Positions 17,358-25,992 of a stretch of DNA of 64,000 bases are shown piece by piece. Every line of letters begins with the position of its first letter. Positions within the stretch are counted from its first letter, which is position 1. The stretch spans positions 264,615 through 328,614 of the forward strand of contig NZ_JADMKT010000078.1 in assembly GCF_016786255.1 (NCBI RefSeq), read 5' to 3'. The notes under the pieces were generated by a model, which was given only the letters and a program-made list of their open reading frames with translations, ran no database searches and was not told where the DNA came from. The DNA is from Robertkochia sediminum. GTDB lineage: Bacteria > Bacteroidota > Bacteroidia > Flavobacteriales > Flavobacteriaceae. The position numbers were made by a program, and so were the translations under genes.

Positions 17358-19331
17358 CTAAGTGAGGGGTTTACTCGCTATGTCGTCAATAAAATACATC
17401 TTTAACGTCCCCTTATTCTTAACCTCGACCTCACCCCTATAGACACAAGAGAAGTCCTCTTTTACCAGCGCATAGGTAACCTCAGAAATATTGATCTTAC
17501 CGGCTTCCGAACTCGATTCCATGCGACTTGCCACATTTACCGTGTCGCCCCAAATATCATAGGCAAACTTTTTAGTACCTACCACTCCGGCAACTACGGG
17601 CCCTGTGTGAATACCGATGCGAACCTCAAATCCGGGGATCCCATCTGTGGAGTCTTGTCTTACCGCATCGACGAACTTCAGAATATCGATGGCCGCAAGA
17701 ATCACCTTTTGAGGGTGATCACTTACAGGGAAGGGCAATCCTCCGGCACACATATACGCATCTCCTATGGTCTTTATCTTTTCAAGTCCGTATTGCTCAA
17801 TGATCTCATCGAACTTGGAAAAGAAGTGATCTACACTCTTCACCAGTTCTTCCGGGGTCATATTTTCTGAAGTTTTCGTAAATCCTTTAAAGTCGGTAAA
17901 CATCACGGTAACCGATTCGAACCGCTTGGCTTTCACCTTCCCGTTTTCTTTAAGCTCCTGAGCGGTTTCTTCGGGGAGAATATTGAGGAGTAGCGAATCA
18001 GACCGTCCCTTTTCTTCCTGTATAATACGATTAGCCTTTTTGATGAATTTGTAACGATTAAAAAGTCCGAGCACCAGGATCATTAACAACCCTGAAACGG
18101 CGACCGTAGCTATGGTAACACTCTTTTGCCGTTTTTGTTGTAATTCGGTGATCTCTGTTTCCCTCTCAAGTAAGGCGATCTGACTCTCTTTTTTCTCCAG
18201 GTCAAAATTTAATTGCGCAAAACGCACCTTATCATTGGCCGCAATATCAAATATGGAATCTTTAAGTTCCAGATATCTTTTGTGATGCTTCAGCGCCTGA
18301 TCATAATCGCCCTGTTTTTCGTAGGCCATATACAGTGCCTTATTCACATCACGTTGTGCCTGTAGCATTCCGGAAGCATTACTTATCATCAAGGCTTCCT
18401 GCAGGTAACCCAGTCCAAGTACCGGCTGATCGGATTTAATGTAGGAGCTGCCTAACTTATTCAGACCTTCTACCCAGTTCCTGTCAGAGCTCCATTTTTT
18501 TGCCGATGCCACCGACCTTTTGTAATAATCCCTCGCCTGGTCTGTTTGTCCCAGCCCTTCATAAGATTCTCCTGCCTTGAGCAAGGTCTCTGCATAATAT
18601 ATACTCCCCTCATCATAAGGTAGGAGAGCGAGGTATTGCTGTAACGACTCCTTGTAATTCGCATTGATCAAATTGTATTCAGCCAGGCCGGCCCTGTAAT
18701 AGATCTCCCAGTTTTCGCTTCCTTCAAAGCCTGCATCCAGATAGGTCTTACAATCGGCGTAATACTTCATAGCCTTCTCTGGTTCCTGCATATAATTTCC
18801 GTATAGTGCGGCAAGATTGATCAATACACTTACGATGCGCGTGGTATCTTTTAAAGCCTCTCCTTTCTGAAGGGCGGGTATGAGGTAATCGATCGCTACA
18901 GGGTCTCCCTCATTGAGATACATGGCACCGAGATTAGACTCCAGGTTGGCTATCCCGGGAACATCATTAATGCGCTTATACAATTCCAGGGATTCCATCG
19001 AATACCGGGTAGCTTCATATCGGTTAGACTGATAGTCATAGTTTACTCCGAGGTATTTCAACGCTTCGGCTTCACCACGCAGATACCCTATCTCTTTGGC
19101 CAGCGTTATGGCTTCCTGCAGCACACTATCGGCTTTTTGAAAGCGCCCCTCATTGATGTAGAAGAAAGCCAGGGTATTAAGGTTGTTCACCTTAAGGGAA
19201 TCGCTTGTGTCCGATACATTGCCTATTAGCTCCATTTCTCTTACCTCCTGAGCACAGAGCATACCATGGCCTGATAATACGAGAAAAAGCATCATCCATA
19301 GCCATAGAGAACAGTACAGGGAAACTTTCAT
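17358..19331 (-). CDS. TPR-sensor, membrane-anchored class III adenylate/guanylate cyclase
   Basis: A 657-residue protein: signal peptide or anchor (1-28), TPR-rich region (about 45-360) predicted outside the cytoplasm, coiled coil (365-402), one membrane helix (about 405-424) and a cytoplasmic cyclase homology domain (470-650). Metal ligands Asp480 and Asp524, substrate Lys in EKIKTIGD (518-520), Asp592 in AYDIWGD and the Asn599/Arg603 pair are all present. The Lys/Asp pair predicts ATP as substrate and cAMP as product. It starts 4 bp after the subtilase-like gene's stop and is followed by PycTM and HD genes. Confidence 0.9.
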   Translation of the reverse strand: MKVSLYCSLWLWMMLFLVLSGHGMLCAQEVREMELIGNVSDTSDSLKVNNLNTLAFFYINEGRFQKADSVLQEAITLAKEIGYLRGEAEALKYLGVNYDYQSNRYEATRYSMESLELYKRINDVPGIANLESNLGAMYLNEGDPVAIDYLIPALQKGEALKDTTRIVSVLINLAALYGNYMQEPEKAMKYYADCKTYLDAGFEGSENWEIYYRAGLAEYNLINANYKESLQQYLALLPYDEGSIYYAETLLKAGESYEGLGQTDQARDYYKRSVASAKKWSSDRNWVEGLNKLGSSYIKSDQPVLGLGYLQEALMISNASGMLQAQRDVNKALYMAYEKQGDYDQALKHHKRYLELKDSIFDIAANDKVRFAQLNFDLEKKESQIALLERETEITELQQKRQKSVTIATVAVSGLLMILVLGLFNRYKFIKKANRIIQEEKGRSDSLLLNILPEETAQELKENGKVKAKRFESVTVMFTDFKGFTKTSENMTPEELVKSVDHFFSKFDEIIEQYGLEKIKTIGDAYMCAGGLPFPVSDHPQKVILAAIDILKFVDAVRQDSTDGIPGFEVRIGIHTGPVVAGVVGTKKFAYDIWGDTVNVASRMESSSEAGKINISEVTYALVKEDFSCVYRGEVEVKNKGTLKMYFIDDIASKPLT

Positions 19332-19335
19332 AAAA

Positions 19336-22300
19336 TTATTGTTTGACTACTTTAATGGTCTTGCTTTCCAGGGTGGTTACGATCTGCAGCATGTATACCC
19401 CCGGATAAAATCCCTGGGTATTAATTCGCTGCTGTACAGAGGTCCCGCTGTTCTCTGTGAAAGACTCATACACCATTCTGCCGGTAATATCATACATCTT
19501 CAATGATCGAATAGCACCTTCTCCGGGATGCACGACAAGTTCGTTAGCTACCGGATTGGGATAGGCCGTTATTTGCGTGATCACTGGAGAAGTGGTTACT
19601 GCCTGACCGCTTGCGGCAGCAACCAATTCGGGATCTTTTAAAGAGGCTGCAGCTTCCTGATCTGTAACATCCTTGGCAGAGCAGCGATTACTGTTTAATG
19701 TGGCATCGGTGCTCACTGAAGAAGGGTTACAGCTACCAAAGGTGCATACGAACCAGGTCATGGCTGCACCGTCAAACCGCACCTTTAACTCATGCTCTCC
19801 AGGCAAAAACTCCACAGGGAGATCTGCAGCCACATCTCCATTTGCCTCTATGTAATTGGCATCTTCCAATAGATAAAGTGAAAATTCATTGGGATTGATA
19901 TATCTGAAGTTCGCGATATAGCGGTACCCATCTGTTGCGAAATCCGGATTTAATTGGACACAATCAAAATAGGTGCGGATCTTACTTCCTTGAGAAGGAT
20001 TCACATAGAGTATACCTGGTACTGCTGTTTCGATCACATAGTTCTCAGGAGGAGCTATAGCAATAGTAAATGCTCCGGTATCACCAGGGGTATAGGGTAT
20101 ACCGGCGGCATCTGTTATATTGAATTCAACGCCATCCGGGAAAACATCACTCTCGGTTTCTCCATAGACATATCCTGTAAGTGTATACGCTATCTGCGTC
20201 GAGTCTATAGCCTCTCCCTGTTGCAAAATGAGATCGGTCGTGATGGCGGTAAGGGTAGCAGGGCTCATTTGAAGTCTGCTCAGGTCATAGGTAACATTGA
20301 AATTAGAAGCTATAGGATGCAGTAATACCCCGGGATACGTATAATGCGCATCCTGTGAGGTTGGCGTAACATCAAGTCCTGTGATCAGATTCAAAGCATA
20401 AAGCCTTTCCACTCCCCTTTCGTCTGTAGACACATCAGCCTCATCGATAATGGTAAAGGTTCGGGCGTACTCACTATCGTCATCTTCTCCACCAAAGCTG
20501 GTTTCATTTAATACGGTCCTGAAGCGATTCTCAATAGAAACATCGGCGAGACCATCAAAGAAATCCTGACCATTTAGTACGGTACGGAATCTGTTAAGTA
20601 CCGTTCTGAACCGATTATTAAGGGGATCATCTGCATTGATATAATCCTCAAAATGATCCATTTCCAGATCGATAATATCCATGCCGTTCAACACTGTCCG
20701 GAAGCGATTCCTGATGGTGTTTTCAGAAACCATCCATGCATTATTATTGAGCAATCCCAGAATATCCTCACCATTGAGCACTGTTCTGAACCTGTTGACC
20801 AAGGCGAATGTGTTGTCAGGAAAATACCCTGATTCATGAGCTTGCTTGAGGTTTTGCAGAAATAACTCCTTCTGAGAAATACTGTCTGCCTCATAAATGT
20901 ATTCCATTTCCAGTTCTACAAGATCGCCATAGGTATAACTTGCCGGAAGGGGTTTGATCTGAAGATCTCTCCGGTTCACCTTGAACACCGACGATTTGAA
21001 ATTTACGATATAGGTTTGTAGCAGCGAAGCATCCGGAGTTTCTTCAAAATCTGCTGTTACCAGATAACTCCTCACGTCGGGAAAAGGAGGCACTGCGGGG
21101 GTCGAAAAGCCAATAGCAGGAAAGCTCAGGTCTTCAAAACTCACATCCTCCGGCAATCCATCGACCGTATACGTAAAGGCATAATCATTACCATAGGTGA
21201 TCTTAAGACTATCTACGGAAATGGTAAGTGCGGTTTTATCGTCAAGAAGATCTTCCGTATTTGAAGTTACGATCTCTGTTCCCCCAGGTGTTTTTGGTTG
21301 CACCTCAACATAGATCAATCCACTCCCCGAAAATTCGGGAACGGTCACGGTGATGGCCGTTTCACTTATGCTGCTTATCTCCAGCGGAGACCCGTTGAGA
21401 AATACCCGGGCTTCAGAAGTAAAGTTCTGCCCGGTAAGGGTGAGTTCGAAAGCTTCGGCACTCACATTGATCCCGGGATCGATCACGGGTTTATCCAATA
21501 CAGGTGCCCGCGCTGCGAGGCTGGCAAAGGTCGCCTCCACATCAATAAATCCTGCTCCCGACTGTTCGGGAGATCCCACAGGCCTGGCGAACTGCTGGTA
21601 GAGAGCTAAGATCGGGGCTGAAGCACCTACCTCATCGGGTGCGCTTTGATACCACACATCATAGGCAGGCTTTAATAAGGCTATAGCACCCATGACATGC
21701 GGCGCCGCTGCAGAGGTTCCGAAGAACCGTTCAAATCCCTCTACGGCGGTAACCACACCATCGGGGGCAGCAATATCGGGTGCAACAATAGATGAAGAAG
21801 GGAGATCTCCTCCAAAACTTGAGTACCCCCTCGGGGCCACATTCTCCAGGTCAAAAGCATTCACCGCCCCTACAGTGATCACATCTTTCAAAGAAGCATG
21901 ACCGCTAATGGTCGGGGCACCCCCGTATTCTAAAAAGTCTAATCCCTGGTACCTAAAGGCGATCACCCTGAAAGGCACCCGGGGCGTCTGAACTCCCTCT
22001 TCACTCACGATCATAAGATTTGCCTCTCCTTGTTCACTTACCGAAAAGGTCATGATCTCCAGCGCATCCCGGCCTGTACTAAAGCTGTTATTCCCCACAA
22101 GCAGGCGTCCGAGGTCGTCTACCACATACATATCAAAGTCGCTAACGGCACCTTCCTGATTATCTGTTGAAGCAAAGTCTTCGTCCCATTGAAAGGCCAA
22201 AAGATAGACTCCCGGTTCTACAGCGAATCGCAACAAATAATCTTCGCTTCCATCGGCATTGGTGCCGAACACATGAGCCCGCTCTTCGGGATCAAGTTGA

Positions 22301-23643
22301 AAATTATTATCGGGCAAGGAACTTCCGGCTGTAAATACGCCTGTAAATCCTTTATCGAGAAAATTTCCGGCTGCCGAAACAAAATACGTATCGCCTTTAT
22401 TCAGAAAATCCTGAATGGCCTGTCCTGCAGGTCCATCACCATCAAATTCTTCATCGACAAAGGTCATATCGTCTCCGATCATATCTACCCCAAGAGCACT
22501 GAGTCGGTTCACCGCGTAGGCAAAGACCTGATCGGTCATGGCATAGTGAAATGCCAGCTTACTACCCGGCGCCACATCGTGAACGATCTGCAACATCGCC
22601 CTCCCCTCATCGGTACCCCCAATACCGGGATGATCTTCGATCACAATAACTTCTTCCTGATAATTATTGGGATTAGTTGCACCGGGAAGATCACCACTTC
22701 CCACATCAAAAAATGCATTAGAGCCGGTTGTCGATGGGAGTTTATCATAGCTATCGGAGATCACCCCGGTAAAAAATCCGGATCCATCTACGAACCGGGC
22801 TTCTTCCTCAGTTACCGTACCGAACGAACGTCTTGCAGCAAGCGACCCTTGAAGTGAATCTCCTTCAGAGAATGCCACAGCCTGAAGATCGGTCTCTTCG
22901 AGAAGAGGCAGGTAATTGGTGCGTACAAAATTGATAAGCCCTGCATGATCATTGAGTTCCAACAAGCGCGATACCGGAAAATAGCAGTCTACCGATGAGA
23001 ATTGTTCTGAGATCAAAATATTCGGGTCGATCAGAAAATCACCCGAGCTAAAATTTAACCCGAAGGTATTTCTTAACAGATCGATCACCGCTGCAAGCTG
23101 CCCGGGATTGGGAACCACCTCTACCAGTAGCCTTTCGTTCTGAAGCTGGTAGATGATCTCCGATGGCTGCTCTCCTCCATTACCTGTGGCAAGCGCAAAA
23201 GATGAAGGATCGAGTATACCGGCGGTTTTGCCATTCTCCCCGTAAACAGGAAAGATAAAATCGGTCTCTTCGACATCCTGACAAAAGGAGGCACTGGAAT
23301 TGGCTTCGACAGTTATGGTCTTACCACTCGGATTAGTAATGGTCCAGGTTACTGTTTCACCCTTTCCAAATACCACACTAAACGCTTTTTTATGAATACC
23401 CGGCTTGAAGTTGGTCATACCCTGCATGGACTTGCGTCCTTTTTTAAAGGCTACCTTGCTCTGCTCAGGCTTCAACCTTATCTCACGCCTTCCTGAATTC
23501 TCATAAGTAAAATTAGCCTTATAAAGTCCGTTACCTATGTCCTGCACACAAGCCCGTGTTCCCAGATCATTCTTTCCCTGTGCAAGAACAGCATGATGAA
23601 CGAGGAATATCAAGGTAAGGAAGAGTCCGTTTCTGAGGAACAT
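19336..23643 (-). CDS. Large exported S8 (subtilisin-like) family protein with T9SS sorting domain
   Basis: About 1435 residues from the ATG at 23643, which gives an ideal signal peptide (MFLRNGLFLTLIFLVHHAVLAQ); ATGs at 23703 and 23769 are alternatives. Residue numbers here count from 23769. The S8-like core has Asp339 (ISDSYD), Glu388 (DEGRAM, where His is normal), Asn469 (SAAGN) and Ser686 (GTSAAAPH). Next come an IPT/TIG-like domain (760-830), MBG-like beta domains (840-1200) interrupted by five NRFRTVLN repeats, and a C-terminal type A sorting domain (YPNPV...GVYMLQI...KVVKQ) for type IX secretion. It is first in the cyclase operon. Confidence 0.85.
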   Translation of the reverse strand: MFLRNGLFLTLIFLVHHAVLAQGKNDLGTRACVQDIGNGLYKANFTYENSGRREIRLKPEQSKVAFKKGRKSMQGMTNFKPGIHKKAFSVVFGKGETVTWTITNPSGKTITVEANSSASFCQDVEETDFIFPVYGENGKTAGILDPSSFALATGNGGEQPSEIIYQLQNERLLVEVVPNPGQLAAVIDLLRNTFGLNFSSGDFLIDPNILISEQFSSVDCYFPVSRLLELNDHAGLINFVRTNYLPLLEETDLQAVAFSEGDSLQGSLAARRSFGTVTEEEARFVDGSGFFTGVISDSYDKLPSTTGSNAFFDVGSGDLPGATNPNNYQEEVIVIEDHPGIGGTDEGRAMLQIVHDVAPGSKLAFHYAMTDQVFAYAVNRLSALGVDMIGDDMTFVDEEFDGDGPAGQAIQDFLNKGDTYFVSAAGNFLDKGFTGVFTAGSSLPDNNFQLDPEERAHVFGTNADGSEDYLLRFAVEPGVYLLAFQWDEDFASTDNQEGAVSDFDMYVVDDLGRLLVGNNSFSTGRDALEIMTFSVSEQGEANLMIVSEEGVQTPRVPFRVIAFRYQGLDFLEYGGAPTISGHASLKDVITVGAVNAFDLENVAPRGYSSFGGDLPSSSIVAPDIAAPDGVVTAVEGFERFFGTSAAAPHVMGAIALLKPAYDVWYQSAPDEVGASAPILALYQQFARPVGSPEQSGAGFIDVEATFASLAARAPVLDKPVIDPGINVSAEAFELTLTGQNFTSEARVFLNGSPLEISSISETAITVTVPEFSGSGLIYVEVQPKTPGGTEIVTSNTEDLLDDKTALTISVDSLKITYGNDYAFTYTVDGLPEDVSFEDLSFPAIGFSTPAVPPFPDVRSYLVTADFEETPDASLLQTYIVNFKSSVFKVNRRDLQIKPLPASYTYGDLVELEMEYIYEADSISQKELFLQNLKQAHESGYFPDNTFALVNRFRTVLNGEDILGLLNNNAWMVSENTIRNRFRTVLNGMDIIDLEMDHFEDYINADDPLNNRFRTVLNRFRTVLNGQDFFDGLADVSIENRFRTVLNETSFGGEDDDSEYARTFTIIDEADVSTDERGVERLYALNLITGLDVTPTSQDAHYTYPGVLLHPIASNFNVTYDLSRLQMSPATLTAITTDLILQQGEAIDSTQIAYTLTGYVYGETESDVFPDGVEFNITDAAGIPYTPGDTGAFTIAIAPPENYVIETAVPGILYVNPSQGSKIRTYFDCVQLNPDFATDGYRYIANFRYINPNEFSLYLLEDANYIEANGDVAADLPVEFLPGEHELKVRFDGAAMTWFVCTFGSCNPSSVSTDATLNSNRCSAKDVTDQEAAASLKDPELVAAASGQAVTTSPVITQITAYPNPVANELVVHPGEGAIRSLKMYDITGRMVYESFTENSGTSVQQRINTQGFYPGVYMLQIVTTLESKTIKVVKQ
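20506..20796 (-). repeat. Region encoding five identical NRFRTVLN octapeptides
   Basis: Copies start at protein residues 992, 1021, 1052, 1059 and 1081 (numbering from 23769); the third and fourth share one Asn. All five are identical at the protein level, but each is encoded by a different 24-mer, with Arg alone written as AGG, AGA, CGC, CGG and CGT. Spacers are acidic and hydrophobic (GEDILGLL, GMDIIDLE, GQDFFDGL). The segment interrupts an MBG-like beta domain. Confidence 0.95.
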
Positions 23644-23877
23644 CAGAATCGAAGAAAAAGGTATTGGGGAAACGGTGGCCAGGCCGGGGTAATGGTATTT
23701 CATCGTTGGTTGTTTAAGTATTCTGCGAACAGCTACGCCCATGGAAACGTAGCACGTCCTAAAGATCATTCTATCACTCTTTCGGCATTCCCTAAAGAAG
23801 AAAACACCTCATAACACAGGCTATAGCAAGACTGATATAATGACACCAACGCATTAAGCAGCAGATCGTGAGCCTCA

Positions 23878-23904
23878 TAAAGATAAACAATTAGTTGATG
23901 CCAA
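23878..23904 (-). promoter_or_regulatory. Possible promoter of the subtilase-cyclase-PycTM-HD operon
   Basis: On the minus strand TTG (23902-23904) is followed after 16 bp by TATCTTTA (7/8 of TAnnTTTG). The spacing is short, so this is tentative. Confidence 0.3.
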
Positions 23905-23962
23905 TTACCTGAATTTAAGCCGATTAACACCCCTGAGCCCTACTTCATCCCTAAAACCCAAT

Positions 23963-23991
23963 TTGCGCCCCGCGATATATGGCTATATTTA
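23963..23991 (+). promoter_or_regulatory. Possible xerD promoter
   Basis: TTG (23963-23965), 18-bp spacer, TATATTTA (23984-23991; 7/8 match to TAnnTTTG), 22 bp before the xerD ATG. Confidence 0.45.
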
Positions 23992-24013
23992 CCCGAATTC
24001 CTATTTTTAGTCC

Positions 24014-24955
24014 ATGACCTGGAAAGATGCCTTAAACGATTACCAGAACTACCTCCGTTTGGAACGCGGATTGTCTGATAATTCGATCAACAGCTATCTG
24101 TCTGATCTCAAAAAGTTATGGTCGTATCTCGAAGAATTCAATACCGATGTAGGTCCCGACAAGATCGGTGCCGAGACCCTTCAGGAATACCTCTATGACA
24201 AGGCACGCTCCCTTAAACCGCGCTCACAGGCCAGGCTGGTCTCCTCGCTTAAAGGATTCTTCGCATACATACAGTTCGAAAAATACCGCAACGACAACCC
24301 CACCAGTCTGTTAGAGAGTCCGCGACTCGGCAGAAAGCTTCCCGATACCCTTAGTTTTAAGGAGATCGTAAAAATGATCGACATCCTGAAAAACAAACGC
24401 CACAACCTGGAAACTGCCGGAAATCTTCAACACCCCGATTACCACATCCTGCTGCGCAATGAGGCGATACTGGAAACCCTTTACAGTTGCGGACTTCGGG
24501 TTAGTGAGCTTACCCATCTCAGGTTATCGGACCTCTTTTTTGAAGAAGGTTTCATCAGGGTACACGGTAAGGGGAACAAGCAGCGCTATGTACCGGTTAC
24601 CGCACTCGCCATGAAATGCATCCTGGAATACCTGGATTCAGGACGTACCCAGCTCAATATAGCCCATGGGCATGAGGATATCGTATTCCTGAATCGCAGG
24701 GGAAAACAGCTCACGCGAGCCATGATCTTTACCCTCATAAGGCAAACGGCAGCCCAGGCCGATATAAAGAAAAAGATAAGTCCGCACACCTTTCGACATT
24801 CATTCGCCACCCATCTTCTTCGGGGAGGCGCAGACCTTCGGGCCATTCAGCAAATGCTTGGCCATGAGAGCATCACCACTACAGAAATATACATGCACCT
24901 GGATCGCACCGACCTTAAACGGAGTATTCTGGAGCATCATCCGAGAAACGACTAA
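24014..24955 (+). CDS. xerD: Site-specific tyrosine recombinase XerD
   Basis: A 313-residue tyrosine recombinase that, with a XerC partner, resolves chromosome dimers at dif. The N-terminal SAM-like domain covers about 1-110. The catalytic set is complete: Arg162 (SCGLRVSEL), Lys186 (HGKGNKQR), His258/Arg261 (HTFRHSF), His284 (LGHES) and nucleophile Tyr293 (EIYMHL). Length and motifs are those of the housekeeping protein, with no attachment sites or phage genes nearby. It is divergent from the subtilase-cyclase operon. Confidence 0.95.
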   Translation: MTWKDALNDYQNYLRLERGLSDNSINSYLSDLKKLWSYLEEFNTDVGPDKIGAETLQEYLYDKARSLKPRSQARLVSSLKGFFAYIQFEKYRNDNPTSLLESPRLGRKLPDTLSFKEIVKMIDILKNKRHNLETAGNLQHPDYHILLRNEAILETLYSCGLRVSELTHLRLSDLFFEEGFIRVHGKGNKQRYVPVTALAMKCILEYLDSGRTQLNIAHGHEDIVFLNRRGKQLTRAMIFTLIRQTAAQADIKKKISPHTFRHSFATHLLRGGADLRAIQQMLGHESITTTEIYMHLDRTDLKRSILEHHPRND

Positions 24956-25025
24956 ACGCTTGACCCCCGAGCTAAATTTCATTAAATTCATAGGCGATAT
25001 TCACCGTATATAATCCACCTCGCTT

Positions 25026-25973
25026 ATGAAGACCGTCTTGCTTAATGATCAGTTAGAAATACCCGCCATCGGACTTGGCACCTGGAAATCGGCTCCCGGG
25101 GAGGTAGGTCAGGCAGTGATCGAAGCCATCCGTAGCGGATACCGACATATCGATTGCGCCGCGATATACGGTAATGAAAAAGAAATTGGCGAAGCCTTAA
25201 AAACGGTTTTTGATCAGGGTGATGTTACCAGGGAAGAACTTTGGATCACTTCGAAACTATGGAATAATGCCCACCAAAAAGACCGTGTGCTCCCTGCGCT
25301 GCAAACCACGTTGAAAGATCTGCAACTGGAGTATCTCGACCTATACCTGGTGCATTGGCCGGTGGCATTTAAACCTGAAGTTACCGGTGCAGAAAAAGCT
25401 GAAGATTACCTCAGGCCTGAAGAATGCCCCGTTGAAGAAACATGGAGTGCCATGGAAGAGGCAGTAGCACAGGGACTCACCAAAAGTATTGGGGTTTCTA
25501 ATTTCAGCGTTAAAAAGTTAAACCATCTTTTAAAACACAGTACGATCAAACCATCGATGAACCAGGTCGAACTCCATCCCTACCTCTCCCAGAACGATCT
25601 CCTCGAATTCTGCGCGCAACACCACATTGCTATTACGGCCTACTCCCCCCTGGGATCAGGAGACCGGCCAAAGAACATGAAAAAGGAGAACGAGCCGGCA
25701 TTACTGCAAAATGAGACCATCAATACCATAGCCCGGGCACACAAATGCACACCTGCACAGGTACTCATTGCCTGGCATCTGCACAGGAATTGTGTCGCGA
25801 TCCCGAAGTCGACCAATAACACGCGCATTGAGCAAAACGCAGCGAGCGAACACATCTCGCTTACTGAAGATGATATGAAAGCCATAGGAGATCTTAACAT
25901 TCCCTATCGCTATGTAGATGGCAGCTTTTTCGAATTGGAAGGAAACGGCTACACGAATATTTTCGACGAATAA
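25026..25973 (+). CDS. Aldo/keto reductase
   Basis: A 315-residue NADPH-dependent (beta/alpha)8 oxidoreductase. The catalytic tetrad is Asp43 and Tyr48 (HIDCAAIYGNE), Lys77 (ITSKLW) and His110 (LVHWP). The cofactor-binding IPKSTN is near 260. The plant/bacterial aldose-reductase-like group is closest; the substrate is unknown. A GH13 glucosidase starts 19 bp downstream, so the two are probably one transcript, and a sugar-derived aldehyde is plausible as substrate. Confidence 0.9.
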   Translation: MKTVLLNDQLEIPAIGLGTWKSAPGEVGQAVIEAIRSGYRHIDCAAIYGNEKEIGEALKTVFDQGDVTREELWITSKLWNNAHQKDRVLPALQTTLKDLQLEYLDLYLVHWPVAFKPEVTGAEKAEDYLRPEECPVEETWSAMEEAVAQGLTKSIGVSNFSVKKLNHLLKHSTIKPSMNQVELHPYLSQNDLLEFCAQHHIAITAYSPLGSGDRPKNMKKENEPALLQNETINTIARAHKCTPAQVLIAWHLHRNCVAIPKSTNNTRIEQNAASEHISLTEDDMKAIGDLNIPYRYVDGSFFELEGNGYTNIFDE

Positions 25974-25992
25974 ACTTAAAACGCACAAGACC

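Noticed and set aside
16120-19331. Calling the cyclase unit a canonical Pycsar defence system
   Set aside because: The cyclase is a TPR-TM receptor with an adenylate-type Lys/Asp signature, not a soluble pyrimidine cyclase, and no other defence genes are adjacent; only the effector type is Pycsar-like.
20506-20796. NRFRTVLN repeats considered as an assembly or slippage artefact
   Set aside because: The five copies differ at the DNA level in most codons, so a collapsed or duplicated read is not a good explanation.
24014-24955. Tyrosine recombinase considered as a phage or island integrase
   Set aside because: Length, motifs and context are those of housekeeping XerD; no attachment sites, tRNA or mobile genes are nearby.
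25918-25992. Upstream extension of the GH13 glucosidase into the aldo/keto reductase gene
   Set aside because: The added residues overlap a real coding sequence in another frame; the ATG at 25993 gives the normal GH13 N-terminus.
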